NCBI RefSeq assembly: GCF_007827955.1
Contig: NZ_VITR01000014.1
Coordinates: 62,001 to 126,000, forward strand
Length of the DNA stretch: 64,000 bases
DNA from: Nitrospirillum pindoramense
GTDB taxonomy: Bacteria > Pseudomonadota > Alphaproteobacteria > Azospirillales > Azospirillaceae
Direction: 5' to 3'
The notes under the pieces are model-generated. The model did not search any database, was not told the origin of the DNA, and saw nothing but the letters and a program-made list of their open reading frames with translations. A program made the translations under genes and the position numbers. The number at the start of each line of letters is the position of its first letter. The first letter of the stretch is position 1. Positions 34,185 to 44,100 of the stretch are shown here, one piece after another.

Positions 34185-34219
34185 GGGAAACGTCAACGGT
34201 GCTGGAAGACAGAACGCGC

Positions 34220-35077
34220 TCAGGCCTTCAGCCGTTCCGCGTGCCATTCCAGATGGTCGCGCATGAAGGTGGAGATGAAGAAGTAGGAATGGTCGTACCC
34301 CTCCTGCAGCCGCAGGGTCAGGGGAATGCCGGCGGTGGCGCAGGCCTGGCGCAGCAGTTCCGGCCGCAGCTGGTTTTCCAGGAAGCTGTCGGCCGTGCCC
34401 TGGTCCACCAGCAAGTCGGGCACCCGCGCGCCGTCCTCGATCAGGGCCACGGTGTCATGCCGGCGCCAGGCGGCCGGGTCATCGCCCAGATAGCCGGGCA
34501 GCGCCTTGTGTCCCCACGGCACCTGGGTGGGCGCCACGATGGGCGCGAAGGCGGAAACGGACTTGAACCGGCCGGGATGGCGCAGCGCCACGGTCAGGGC
34601 GCCGTGACCGCCCATGGAATGGCCGGTGATGCCCTGGCGGTCCATGTCGACGGGGAAGTTGGCGGCCACCACCTCCGGCAATTCCTTGGTCACGTAGGAC
34701 CACATGCGGAAATGTGGCGCCCAGGGCGCCTGCGTGGCATCGACGTAGAAGCCCGCCCCCTGGCCCATGTCCCAGGCGGTGTCATCGGCCACGCCCTCGC
34801 CCCGGGGGCTGGTGTCGGGGCAGACGATGATCAGGCCCAGGTCGGCCGCCGCCTGGCGGAACTCCCCCTTGTCGGTGACGTTGGCGTGGGTGCAGGTCAG
34901 GCCCGACAGGTACCAGACCACGGGCAGCTTAGCGCCACCCCCCTCTGCTGCTTGGGCCACCTGTGGCGGCAGGAAGACGCTGAACACCATGGGCGTGCCG
35001 GTCTCGGTCGAGGCGTGGCGATAGACGCCCTGGGTCCCGCCGTGGCTGCGGCTGGTGGATACGGTCTCAAGGGTCAT
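34220..35077 (-). CDS. fghA: S-formylglutathione hydrolase
   Basis: Second step of glutathione-dependent formaldehyde oxidation: hydrolyses S-formylglutathione to formate and glutathione. 285 residues, esterase D family. Catalytic serine is S154 in TGHSMGGHGA, with WYLSGLTCTHANVTDKG as oxyanion region and the catalytic histidine in YDHSYFFISTF. It lies downstream of the class III alcohol dehydrogenase on the same strand (gap 65 bases, holding a strong hairpin), the usual pairing of this pathway. Confidence 0.95.
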   Translation of the reverse strand: MTLETVSTSRSHGGTQGVYRHASTETGTPMVFSVFLPPQVAQAAEGGGAKLPVVWYLSGLTCTHANVTDKGEFRQAAADLGLIIVCPDTSPRGEGVADDTAWDMGQGAGFYVDATQAPWAPHFRMWSYVTKELPEVVAANFPVDMDRQGITGHSMGGHGALTVALRHPGRFKSVSAFAPIVAPTQVPWGHKALPGYLGDDPAAWRRHDTVALIEDGARVPDLLVDQGTADSFLENQLRPELLRQACATAGIPLTLRLQEGYDHSYFFISTFMRDHLEWHAERLKA

Positions 35078-35100
35078 GGGGTGCCTCCAGACATGAGAAG

Positions 35101-35125
35101 ACCGGGCGCGGCGGCCGCGCCCGGT
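35101..35125 (-). terminator. Strong hairpin between adhC and fghA
   Basis: ACCGGGCGCGG (35101-35111) and CCGCGCCCGGT (35115-35125), a perfect 11-base stem with a 3-base loop. It lies between two same-strand genes of one pathway, so it may reduce fghA expression relative to adhC or stabilise the upstream message, or fghA may have its own promoter. Confidence 0.5.
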
Positions 35126-35142
35126 CCTGACGATGGATCAAA

Positions 35143-36252
35143 TCAATACACCACCACCGAGCGGATGGACTCGCCGGCGTGCATGAGGTCGAAGCCCTTG
35201 TTGATCTCATCCAGGCTGAGGGTGTGGGTGATCATCGGGTCGATCTGGATCTTTCCGTTCATGTACCAGTCGACGATCTTCGGCACGTCGGTGCGGCCGC
35301 GGGCGCCGCCGAAGGCCGACCCCTTCCACACGCGGCCCGTCACCAACTGGAAGGGACGGGTGGAGATTTCCTTGCCGGCCTCGGCCACGCCGATGACGAC
35401 GGACACGCCCCAGCCGCGATGGCAGGCTTCCAGCGCCTGGCGCATCACCACGGTGTTGCCGGTGCAGTCGAAGGTGTAGTCGGCACCGCCCTCGGTCAGG
35501 GCAACCAGGTGCTGGACGATGTCGCCCTCCACCTTCTTCGGGTTCACGAAATGGGTCATGCCGAAGCGGCGGCCCCATTCCTCCTTGCTGTCGTTGATGT
35601 CGACGCCGACGATCTTGTCCGCGCCCACCATCTTGGCGCCCTGGATGACGTTCAGGCCAATGCCGCCCAAGCCGAAGACGACGACGTTGGCGCCGGGCTC
35701 GACCTTCGCCGTCTTCACCACCGCGCCCACGCCCGTGGTCACACCGCAGCCGATGTAGCAGGAGGTGTTGAAGGGCGCGTCCTCCCGGATCTTCGCCACG
35801 GCGATTTCCGGCAGCACCGTGAAGTTGGAAAAGGTGGAGCAGCCCATGTAGTGGAAAATGGGCTGGCCCTTGTAGCTGAAGCGGCTGGTGCCATCGGGCA
35901 TCAGGCCCTTGCCCTGGGTGGCGCGGATGGCGGTGCACAGGTTGGTCTTGCCGGAGAGGCAGGACTTACACTGGCGGCATTCCGGCGTGTACAGCGGAAT
36001 GACGTGGTCGCCCGGCTTCACACTGGTGACGCCCGGCCCCACCTCGCGCACGATGCCGGCGCCTTCATGACCCAGGATGGAGGGGAACAGCCCCTCGCTA
36101 TCCAGGCCGTCCAGGGTGTAGGCATCGGTGTGGCAAATGCCGGTCGCCATGATCTCGACCAGGACCTCGCCCATCTTCGGGCCTTCCAGGTCCACTTCCA
36201 CGATTTCCAGGGGCTTCTTCGCCTCGAACGCCACGGCGGCACGGGTCTTCAT
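35143..36252 (-). CDS. adhC: S-(hydroxymethyl)glutathione dehydrogenase / class III alcohol dehydrogenase
   Basis: NAD-dependent zinc enzyme that oxidises the formaldehyde-glutathione adduct; also acts on S-nitrosoglutathione. 369 residues, exact class III length. Catalytic zinc is bound by [13 protein letters not shown] and [12 protein letters not shown]; the structural zinc site has four cysteines in [15 protein letters not shown]. The NAD fold carries [17 protein letters not shown]. The start ATG at 36252 gives the typical [15 protein letters not shown]. It is divergent from a LysR-type gene and upstream of fghA. Confidence 0.96.
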   Translation of the reverse strand: MKTRAAVAFEAKKPLEIVEVDLEGPKMGEVLVEIMATGICHTDAYTLDGLDSEGLFPSILGHEGAGIVREVGPGVTSVKPGDHVIPLYTPECRQCKSCLSGKTNLCTAIRATQGKGLMPDGTSRFSYKGQPIFHYMGCSTFSNFTVLPEIAVAKIREDAPFNTSCYIGCGVTTGVGAVVKTAKVEPGANVVVFGLGGIGLNVIQGAKMVGADKIVGVDINDSKEEWGRRFGMTHFVNPKKVEGDIVQHLVALTEGGADYTFDCTGNTVVMRQALEACHRGWGVSVVIGVAEAGKEISTRPFQLVTGRVWKGSAFGGARGRTDVPKIVDWYMNGKIQIDPMITHTLSLDEINKGFDLMHAGESIRSVVVY

Positions 36253-36360
36253 GGGTGCGTTTCCTATCTGGTGCAGGATTAATGCCGGCACGATCCCCCG
36301 CCCAAGTAAGCGCCCGGGGCGGGAGAGGCCGGTCCGTGAGCCGCCACCTTACGCCAAGGT

Positions 36361-36378
36361 GGGCGGTTTCGTCCGCCC
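36361..36378. promoter_or_regulatory. Inverted repeat in the adhC/LysR divergent promoter region
   Basis: GGGCGG (36361-36366) and CCGCCC (36373-36378) with a 6-base spacer, 40 bases upstream of the LysR-type start and 109 from adhC. LysR-type regulators bind dyad sites in such shared promoters; the sequence has no T-N11-A core of the classical type. A TATAGT stretch at about 36382-36387 could be a -10. Confidence 0.35.
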
Positions 36379-36417
36379 GACTATAGTATCGCTTTCCCTG
36401 GCAACGGTGTTCTTTCC

Positions 36418-37359
36418 ATGCTCATCGAGAACCTGACCGACATCACCATCTTCATCCGCGTGGTCGCCACGGGCAGCCTGTCGGCGGCGGCGCGGGAGCT
36501 GGACCTGTCCTTGGCGGTGGTGTCCAAGCGGTTGGCGCGGCTTGAGGAACGGCTGGGCGTGCGCCTGGCCAACCGCACCACCCGGCGCTTCAGCCTGACG
36601 GATGAGGGTTTGGAGTTCCATGAGCGCTGCGTGCGCATCGTGGCCGATTTGGAGGAGGCGCAGGATCTGGTGGCCAGCCGCCGCCGCGCCGCCACCGGCC
36701 TGCTGCGGGTGACGGCCACCGCCGCCTTCGCCCGCCGCCACATCGCCCCCCGCCTGCCCCGCTTCCACGCCCAATATCCCGACGTGCGGGTACAGGTGCT
36801 GGTGACCGACACGGTGGTGGATTTGGTGGAGGCCGGCATCGACGTCGCCATCCGCCAGGCGGCCCTACCCGACAGCAGCCTGATGGTGCGCTTGCTGGCG
36901 CCCAACTACCGCGTCCCCTGCGCCGCCCCGGCCTATCTGGCCCAGCATGGTGAGCCGGCGACGCCGCAGGATCTGCTGCACCACCACTGCATCGTCATGG
37001 GCGACCCGCCCATGTCCACTTGGCGCTTCTACTGCCGGGAAGCCGAGGGGGAGCCGGTGGCCGTGGAAATCCGACCCCTGATCCAGACCAACGATGGCGA
37101 GGTCGGGCATGCCGCAGCCCTGGCCGGGTCCGGCATCGTCATGAAATCCATCTGGGACATCTGTGACGACCTGGCCACCGGCCGGCTGAAAGGCCTGCTG
37201 CCGCGCTACCACTCCCCGGCGCCCGCCATCCAGGCCGTCTACCCCGCCGGCCGCCACGCCGCCGCCAAGCTGCGCGCCTTCCTGGATTTCTTGTCGGCGG
37301 AACTGAAGGCCGATCCGTGCTGGGATGTGGCCAATCGAGCGCCACGAAAAGACCAGTGA
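36418..37359 (+). CDS. LysR-family transcriptional regulator
   Basis: 313 residues. N-terminal winged helix-turn-helix (FIRVVATGSLSAAARELDLS, LAVVSKRLARLEERLGVRL, NRTTRRFSLTDEG), then a periplasmic-binding-protein-like effector domain (about 90-300). It lies back to back with adhC-fghA, so regulation of formaldehyde detoxification is a reasonable inference, though many LysR genes control unrelated targets. It is followed by a hairpin terminator. Confidence 0.9.
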   Translation: MLIENLTDITIFIRVVATGSLSAAARELDLSLAVVSKRLARLEERLGVRLANRTTRRFSLTDEGLEFHERCVRIVADLEEAQDLVASRRRAATGLLRVTATAAFARRHIAPRLPRFHAQYPDVRVQVLVTDTVVDLVEAGIDVAIRQAALPDSSLMVRLLAPNYRVPCAAPAYLAQHGEPATPQDLLHHHCIVMGDPPMSTWRFYCREAEGEPVAVEIRPLIQTNDGEVGHAAALAGSGIVMKSIWDICDDLATGRLKGLLPRYHSPAPAIQAVYPAGRHAAAKLRAFLDFLSAELKADPCWDVANRAPRKDQ

Positions 37360-37429
37360 TGGCAGCCGCCGGCGTTAAGTCAGATATGGCCGGCCATCGC
37401 CTAATCTGTCCTCAAGCCGCCGAACGCCC

Positions 37430-37447
37430 AATGGAGTCTCCTCCATT
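37430..37447. terminator. Hairpin between LysR gene and tail-collar gene
   Basis: AATGGAG (37430-37436) pairs with CTCCATT (37441-37447) around TCTC. It lies between two convergent genes. Confidence 0.45.
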
Positions 37448-37484
37448 TGGATGATCTGCTTCAATAATGTTTCCCAGATGCGGG

Positions 37485-37718
37485 TTACGGCATCTCACCC
37501 GAGACGGCAATGATCCATTGGGTGCCCGGGGGGGCGGTCTTGTTCAGCGATGGCAACTGGAATTGGCCCGCGCCGATGTTGCCGCCGAACTTGACGCCTA
37601 TGACCGCAAAGAGCGCCTGGTTGAGGGCGGCGGAGAGGGCCTGACCGTTACAGTATTCCCAGCCACGGGGAAGCGACTGGCCAGCCCACAGGACGATCGT
37701 ACCGATGATTGGTTCCAT
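37485..37718 (-). CDS. Very short phage tail-collar domain protein
   Basis: 77 residues. It matches the start of the tail-collar/microcystin-dependent (MdpB) family: IIGTIVLWAGQSLPRGWEYC, NGQALSAALNQALFAVIGVK, FGGNIGAGQFQLPSL. Family members are usually 170-200 residues; here the protein ends right after the first domain (APPGTQWIIAVSGEMP). It has a good ribosome-binding site (GGGGA) and a complete frame, so it may be a functional mini-version and not a fragment; both readings are open. It lies in an AT-rich patch unlike its surroundings and has no phage genes next to it, which suggests acquisition by transfer. Confidence 0.75.
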   Translation of the reverse strand: MEPIIGTIVLWAGQSLPRGWEYCNGQALSAALNQALFAVIGVKFGGNIGAGQFQLPSLNKTAPPGTQWIIAVSGEMP

Positions 37719-37921
37719 AAAGAATTCCCCTGATCAAAATACCATTCAAGGGCTGTATATTAGATTTTCATTCAACTTAATCAACGTAATATTTTGACAT
37801 ATTCCATCTATAGAAGTCATGATTTGCCACTTTCTATCATAAGCAACAGACCCAGGCCCAGGCAGATAAAAATCTGCAGGCAAACAGACCCAGCTTCGCC
37901 ACTAGCTACAATACACCGCTG
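37719..37921. other. AT-rich region with hairpin and flanking direct repeats
   Basis: No gene. This stretch is clearly richer in A and T than the neighbourhood, especially 37735-37830, and probably holds the promoter of the tail-collar gene. A perfect hairpin GCAGAT-aaaa-ATCTGC lies at 37862-37877. It is flanked by two copies of AACAGACCCAG (37845-37855 and 37883-37893, 38 bases apart). Confidence 0.5.
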
Positions 37922-39019
37922 TCACGCCCCCGCCGGCAGCCTGATCTCAAAGGCCACGCCCTGGGGCGTCACCGGCTCCGCGCGCACGTCGCCGCCGTGG
38001 GCGCGGGCGATGGCTTGGACGACGGCCAGGCCCAGGCCGGTGCCGCCGCTGATGCGGGCGCGGGATTCATCGGCGCGCCAGAAGGGATCGAAGGCGTGGG
38101 TTTCCATGCCCGGGGGCAGGCCGGGGCCCTCATCCACGACGCGCAGGACGACGCTGGCGCCCTCCAGGCCGGTCGTCACCTGGGCCCGGCCGGGGGCGGC
38201 GTAGCGGCGGGCATTCTCCAGCAGGGCCAGCAGGGCCTGGCGCACGCGGGCGCCGTCGGCCGAGACCTGGACGGGCCGCAACTCCGTCTCGATGGCCAAG
38301 CCGGCGGCGGCGCAGCTGGGCCCCACCAGCGCCACCACGGCCGCCGCTTCCGCCGCCACGTCCACCTGGTCGCGGCGCAGTTCCAGGCGCCCGCTTTGCG
38401 CCAGGGTCAGCAGCTTCAGGTCGTCGACGATGCGGGTCAGCAGGTCGACCTGCCCGACCAAGCCATGGAACGCTGCTGTGTCGGGGGTGAAGACGCCATC
38501 TGCGTAACCTTGCAGGCGGCCCCGCAGGATGGTCAGCGGCGTGCGCAGCTCATGCGCGATGGCGACGTTCCAGGTGCGCATCTCGATGACGGCGCGTTCT
38601 AGCTGCGCGGCCATGGCGTTGAAGTCTTGGACCAGTTGCCGGGTTTCCTGGAAGGCGCTGGCGTCCACCTGGGCGCGCGCGGTCAGGTCGCCGCCGGCGA
38701 TGCGCTGCGCCGCTCCGGCGACGGCGTCCAGGGGGGCGATCAGCCGGCGGGCGAAGCGCACCGCCACCCGGGCAGCCAGGGCCACGCCCAGCATGCCCAG
38801 CACCGCCGTGACCGTCCAATCCATCACACGCTGCCAGATCCCCGGCGGATGGTGGAGGACCTCGGGCCACAGGCGGAAGACCACGGTGAAGAAGGTGGTG
38901 ATGCCCGCGGTCATAAGCACCAGCGCCAGGCCCGTGACCGCGGCCATGGACAGCACCAGCTGGCGGTTCAGGCCGGTGATTCGCCGCAGGCCCCAGAAAT
39001 CCCCCAGTCTCATGGTCAT
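37922..39019 (-). CDS. Membrane sensor histidine kinase (BaeS/AdeS-like)
   Basis: 365 residues. Two membrane helices (about 19-45 and 65-88) enclose a very short periplasmic loop (about 20 residues: RLWPEVLHHPPGIWQRVMD), then a HAMP domain (RLIAPLDAVAGAAQRIAGGDL), a HisKA domain with the phospho-acceptor in VAIAHELRTPLTILRGRL and an HATPase domain ([32 protein letters not shown]). A short periplasmic loop suggests sensing within or at the membrane. The ATG at 39019 lies 8 bases after the response-regulator stop; a second ATG at 39013 is possible. It is the last gene of the efflux operon. Confidence 0.92.
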   Translation of the reverse strand: MTMRLGDFWGLRRITGLNRQLVLSMAAVTGLALVLMTAGITTFFTVVFRLWPEVLHHPPGIWQRVMDWTVTAVLGMLGVALAARVAVRFARRLIAPLDAVAGAAQRIAGGDLTARAQVDASAFQETRQLVQDFNAMAAQLERAVIEMRTWNVAIAHELRTPLTILRGRLQGYADGVFTPDTAAFHGLVGQVDLLTRIVDDLKLLTLAQSGRLELRRDQVDVAAEAAAVVALVGPSCAAAGLAIETELRPVQVSADGARVRQALLALLENARRYAAPGRAQVTTGLEGASVVLRVVDEGPGLPPGMETHAFDPFWRADESRARISGGTGLGLAVVQAIARAHGGDVRAEPVTPQGVAFEIRLPAGA

Positions 39020-39026
39020 CCCCCCG

Positions 39027-39716
39027 TCAGAGCGGCGGGCCCAGGCGATAGCCCACGCCCCGCACCCCTTCCATGAAACCGCCGGCCCCGGCTGCCTGCA
39101 GCTTGCGCCGGATGTTGCTGGCATGGCTGTCGATGGTGCGCTCCAGCGTGTCGCCTTCCGGCAGGCAGGCGTCGATCAGTTCCGCCCGGGTGAAGGCGCG
39201 GGTGGGGGAGCGCATCATGTGGGCCAGGATGCGGAACTCCGTCAGCGTCAGATCCAGCCGGCCCCGCCCCGCATCGGTCGTCACCGTGGCCATGTGGGCG
39301 GTGAGGTCCAGTTCCAGCGGCCCCAGGCGCAGCAGGGTCTGACCTTCGGCCGACCGGGTGCGGCGCAGCACGGCCTTGACCCGGGCCACCACCTCCAGCG
39401 GGTTGAACGGCTTCACGATATAGTCGTCGGCGCCGATGCGCAGGGCCTGCAGCTTGTCCAGGTCCTCGCTCAGCGCCGTGACCATGATGACGGGCGTGTC
39501 GCCCCGCCGGCGCAGCTCCGCCAGCACCTCGTAGCCATCCACCTTGGGCATCTTGACGTCCAGGATGACCAGGTCGGGCGGCAGGGCCCGGTGCAGGTCC
39601 AGCGCCACCTGGCCGTTGATGGCGGTGACGGTGCGCAGGCCCTCCCGCTCCAGATAGCCTTGCAGGATGCTGGCGATCTCGGGCTCGTCCTCGGCAATCA
39701 GCACCAGGGAACTCAT
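39027..39716 (-). CDS. OmpR-family response regulator (BaeR/AdeR-like)
   Basis: 229 residues. Receiver (1-120) with D53 in LVILDVKMPKVDG and the lysine in YIVKPFNP; the C-terminal winged helix (about 130-229) has LTLTEFRILAHMMRSPTRAF, TLERTIDSHASNIRRKL and GVRGVGYRLGPPL. Located between the outer-membrane factor gene and the sensor kinase gene, it very likely controls this efflux operon, as AdeRS and BaeSR do for theirs (inference from arrangement). Confidence 0.95.
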   Translation of the reverse strand: MSSLVLIAEDEPEIASILQGYLEREGLRTVTAINGQVALDLHRALPPDLVILDVKMPKVDGYEVLAELRRRGDTPVIMVTALSEDLDKLQALRIGADDYIVKPFNPLEVVARVKAVLRRTRSAEGQTLLRLGPLELDLTAHMATVTTDAGRGRLDLTLTEFRILAHMMRSPTRAFTRAELIDACLPEGDTLERTIDSHASNIRRKLQAAGAGGFMEGVRGVGYRLGPPL

Positions 39717-39749
39717 CGCGTCACCCCCTCACCGCCGTCTCCGGCGGGG

Positions 39750-41171
39750 TCATTTGATGCCGCCGCCCAGCACCTGGTACAGGGTGACCAAGTTGCTGGC
39801 GTCCGTCAGGCGGACCGAAACCAGGGTCTGCTGCGCGGAATACAGGGTGCGTTGCGCGTCCAGGGCGTTCAGGTAGCTGTCCGCCCCTTGCGCGTAGCGG
39901 GCCTGGGACAGGTCATAGCTGGTCTGGGCGCTGCGGACCGTGGCCTGCTGCGCGTCCAGCTGTTCGGCGATGGTACCACGGCGGGCCAGCGCGTCCGCCA
40001 CCTCCCTGAATGCGGTCTGGATGGTCTTCTCGTACGTCGCCACCGCCGCCTGCTGCGTGGCCTTGGCATAATCCAGGTTGGCCTGGTTGGCGCCATTGTC
40101 GAAGAGGGGCACTGAAACGGACGGCGTGAAGCTCAGCGACTGCGACCGGGCCTGGAACAGGTTGCCGAAGGCGGAACTGGCGAACCCGGCCGCCGTCGTC
40201 AGGCTGACGGTGGGGAAGAAGGCGGCGCGGGCGGCCCCGATATTGGCGTTGGCCGCCTTGAGGCTGTGTTCCGCTGACAGCACGTCCGGCCGGTTCAGCA
40301 GCACGTCGGTGCTCATGCCCGCCGGCAGGGCCGCCAGGGTGAAGACACGGCCCTCGACCCCGTCCGGCAGGCGGGCGGGGTCCACCGGCGCACCCGTCAG
40401 GATCTCCAGCGCGTTCAGATCCTGTGCCACCTGGGTGGTATAGCTGGCGACGTTGGCGCGCGCGGTCTGATAGACGGTGTCGGCCTCCGCCGCATCCAGC
40501 CGGGTGGCGACACCGTTGGTGAGGCGCTTGCGCGTCACCTCCGCCGAGCGCTGGGCGCTTTCCATCGTCGTCTGTGCGATACGCAGCAGGCTCTTGTCGG
40601 CGGCGTAGGTGATGTAGGCGGTGGCGACCTCGGAAATGAGGCTGATGCGGGTGGCCCGCGCCGTTTCCTCCTGCGCCAGATAGGTTTCCAGTTCGGCCCG
40701 GGTCAGGCTGGCGACGCGGCCGAACAGGTCAGCCTCGAAGGCGCTGACGCCGATGCCGGCGGACAGCGACTTGGTCTCCCGCCGCGTACCGCCGGCGCCC
40801 GTGCGGCTGTAGCCGGCGCTGCCCGTGGCATCCACGGTGGGCAGCCGCGCGGCGTCCTGCACCTGATACTTGGCCCGGGCGGCCAGCACGTTCTGCACCG
40901 CCACCCGCAGGTCCCGGTTGTTGTCCAGCGCCTGGCCAACGACAGCGCGCAGGTCGGCATCAACGAAAAAGTCCTGCCACCCCGTCTCCGCCGCTGCCTT
41001 TTCCGTCGCGCCCTTCGCCGCTGCCGGCGGGGCATAGGCGCTGCCCTTGGGCCAGGCGGCTGGAACCGGGGCGGCCGGGCGTTGGTAATCCGGGTCCAGG
41101 GAAATACAGCCCGTCAGCAGGCCCAGAACCAACAGGGACGGGGCGCTACGCATAAGTCCGCGCGTCATCAC
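39750..41171 (-). CDS. Outer-membrane factor of RND efflux (OprM/AdeK-like lipoprotein)
   Basis: 473 residues, NodT/OprM family. Lipoprotein signal LLVLGLLTGC, then CISLDPDYQRPAAPVPAAW, typical of OprM-type proteins. Two repeats with long periplasmic helices; NRPDVLSAEHSLKAANANIGAARAAFFP is conserved in the second repeat. The channel is formed by a trimer that spans the outer membrane and the periplasm. It overlaps the pump gene by 4 bases and is followed after 33 bases by the response-regulator gene. Confidence 0.95.
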   Translation of the reverse strand: MMTRGLMRSAPSLLVLGLLTGCISLDPDYQRPAAPVPAAWPKGSAYAPPAAAKGATEKAAAETGWQDFFVDADLRAVVGQALDNNRDLRVAVQNVLAARAKYQVQDAARLPTVDATGSAGYSRTGAGGTRRETKSLSAGIGVSAFEADLFGRVASLTRAELETYLAQEETARATRISLISEVATAYITYAADKSLLRIAQTTMESAQRSAEVTRKRLTNGVATRLDAAEADTVYQTARANVASYTTQVAQDLNALEILTGAPVDPARLPDGVEGRVFTLAALPAGMSTDVLLNRPDVLSAEHSLKAANANIGAARAAFFPTVSLTTAAGFASSAFGNLFQARSQSLSFTPSVSVPLFDNGANQANLDYAKATQQAAVATYEKTIQTAFREVADALARRGTIAEQLDAQQATVRSAQTSYDLSQARYAQGADSYLNALDAQRTLYSAQQTLVSVRLTDASNLVTLYQVLGGGIK

Positions 41172-44100
41172 ACGCCCTCCGACTGGGTATCTTCCTTGGG
41201 CCCGCCACCATGCTTGCCGGCCAGGTCGCCGCCGAACAGCTTGCGCACCAGGACGTAGAACAGGGGCACGAAGAAGATGGCCAGCACCGTGGCTGAGACC
41301 ACGCCGCCCACCACGCCGGTGCCGATGTCGTTCTGGCTGCCGGCCCCGGCCCCGGTGGCCAGCGCCAGGGGCAGCACGCCGGCGACGAACGCCAGCGAGG
41401 TCATGAGGATGGGGCGCAGGCGCAGACGCGCGCCTTCAATGGCGGCGCGCACCGTGGGCACGCCCCGTTTCTCCGCCGCCTCCGCGAACTCCACGATCAG
41501 GATGGCGTTCTTGGCCGACAGGCCGATGGTGGTCAGCAGGCCCACCTGGAAATAGATGTCGTTGCTGAGGCCCCGCAGGGTGGCCGCCGTGACGGCGCCC
41601 AGGACGCCCAGCGGGATGACCAGCAGAACGGACACCGGGATGGACCAGCTTTCGTAAAGCGCCGCCAGGCAGAGGAAGACCACCAGAATGGACAGGGCGT
41701 ACAGCATGGGCGCCTGGCCGCTGGACAACCGCTCCTGATAGGACAGGCCGCTCCACGACAGGCTGGTGCCCGGCGGCAACTGACCCACCAGCCTCTCCAT
41801 GGTGTTCATGGCGTCGCCGGAACTGGTGTCACCCGCCGCGGCACCCTGGATTTCCAGGGCGGCCAGGCCGTTGAACCGCTGCAACTGCGGCGGCCCCATC
41901 TCCCAGCGGGCCTTGGCGAACGCGGTGAAGGGCGCCATGGTGCCGCTGGAGCCCTTGACGTACCAGGCCGCCAGATCTTCCGGCGAGGAGCGATAGGGCG
42001 CGTCGGCCTGGACATAGACGCGCTTCACGCGCCCCCGGTCGATGAAGTCGTTGACGTAGTTGGACCCCCACGCCCCGCTCAGCGTGCTGGTCACATCGCT
42101 GATGGACAGGCCCAGGGCCGTCGCCTTGGCCTGGTCGATGTCGATCTTCAGCTGCGGCGTGTCGTCCAGGCCGTTGGGACGGACGGCCTGCAGGGTCTTG
42201 TCCTGCGCCGCCAAGCCCAGCAGCTGGTTGCGGGCGGCCATCAGGCCGGCATGGCCCAGGGTGCCGTTGTCCTGCAGCCACATGTCGAAGCCGTTGGATT
42301 GGCCCAGGCCCTGGATGGACGGCGGGATGAGGGAGAAGATTTGCGCGTCGCGGACGCTGGACAGGCTCTTGGTCGCGCGGGCGGCGATGGCCTGCGCCTT
42401 GTTTTCCGCCCCCGGCCGCAGGCTCCAATCCTTCAGGGCCAGGAAGGCCATGCCGGCGTTCTGGCCCGACCCGGCGAAGCTGAACCCGGCCACGGTGAAC
42501 AGCGTGCGCACCGTGTCCTTCTCGTTCTCCAGGAAATACTTCTCGATGGCGCGGGACACCTGGTCGGTGCGGGCGTAGGTGGCGCCCACCGGCAGGGTGT
42601 ACTGCACCATGATGCTGCCCTGGTCCTCATCGGGCAGGAAGCTGGTCGGCAGGCGGACGAACAGCAGGGCCATGGCGCCGACGATGACCCCATAGGTCAG
42701 CATGAACAGGGCCGGCCGGCCGATGATGCCCCCCAGGCGGCGGGCGTAGCCGTCCTGCCCCCGATCGAAATTGCGGTTGAACCAACCGGCCAGGCCCTTG
42801 GTATGGCCGTGGCCATTGGGCTTGAGCAGGGTGGCGCACAGCGCCGGCGACAGCACCAGGGCCACCACCACCGACAGGGCCATGGCCGAGACGATGGTGA
42901 CGGAGAACTGGCGGTAGATCACGCCCACGGAACCGCCGAAGAAGGCCATGGGCAGGAACACGGCGGACAGCACCATGGCGATGCCCACCAGCGCGCCGGT
43001 GATCTCATCCATGGACTTGGCCGTGGCCTCGTACGGGGACAGCTTCTCCTCGCGCATGATGCGCTCGACGTTCTCCACCACCACGATGGCGTCGTCCACC
43101 AGCAGGCCTATGGCCAGCACCATGGCGAACAGGGTCAAGGTGTTGATGGAGTAACCGGCCGCCGACAGCACGCCGAAGGTGCCCAGCAGCACCACGGGCA
43201 CGGCGATGGCCGGGACCAGCACCGCCCGCCAGCTCTGCAGGAAGACGAACATCACGATGACCACCAGGATGATGGCCTCGATCAGGGTCTTGATCACCTC
43301 ATGGATGGACAGCTTCACGAAGGCGGTGCTGTCGCGGGGATAGGCGATCTTGTAGCCGGCGGGGAAGTTGTGGGCCATGGCCTCCACCTTGGCCTTCACG
43401 GCCGCGGCGGTCTTCATGGCATTGGCGCCGGAGGCCAGCTGCAGGGCCATGCCCGAGGCCGGGTGGCCGTTCAGCCGGGTGCTGACGCTGTAATCCTCGT
43501 TACCCAGTTCCACGCGCGCCACGTCGCTGAGGTGCACGGTGGCGCCGTCGGTCAACGTCTTGACGATGATGTTGCGGAACTGGTCCGGCGTCTGCAGCCG
43601 GGACATGGCGGTGACGGTGGCGTTCAGCTGCTGGGTGGCGGCGGAGGGCCGGGCGCCGATCTCACCCGCCGTCACCTGGGTGTTCTGTGCCTCGATGGCG
43701 GACTCGATGTCCGACGGCATCAGGCCATAGCTGTGCAGCTTGTGCGGGTCCAGCCAGATGCGCATGGCGTACTGCGAGCCGAACACGCGGGTGGCGCCCA
43801 CGCCGCTGACGCGGCTCAGCGGGTCCTGCAGGTTGCTGACCAGGAAGTCGGCCACATCGGCGCTGGTCGCCTTGTCCGTCTCGTCATAGACGGCGACGAC
43901 CATCAGGAAATCGGTCTGCGCCTTGGCGACGGTGATGCCCTGTTGCTGCACCTGGGTGGGCAGGCGGCTGGTGGCCTGCGACACCTTGTTCTGCACCTGC
44001 ACCTGGGCCACGTCGGGGTTGGTGCCCTGCTCGAACGTCACGCTGATACTGGCGTCGCCGTCGGAGCTGCTGCTGGAACTGAAGTACAGCAGGTGGTCGA

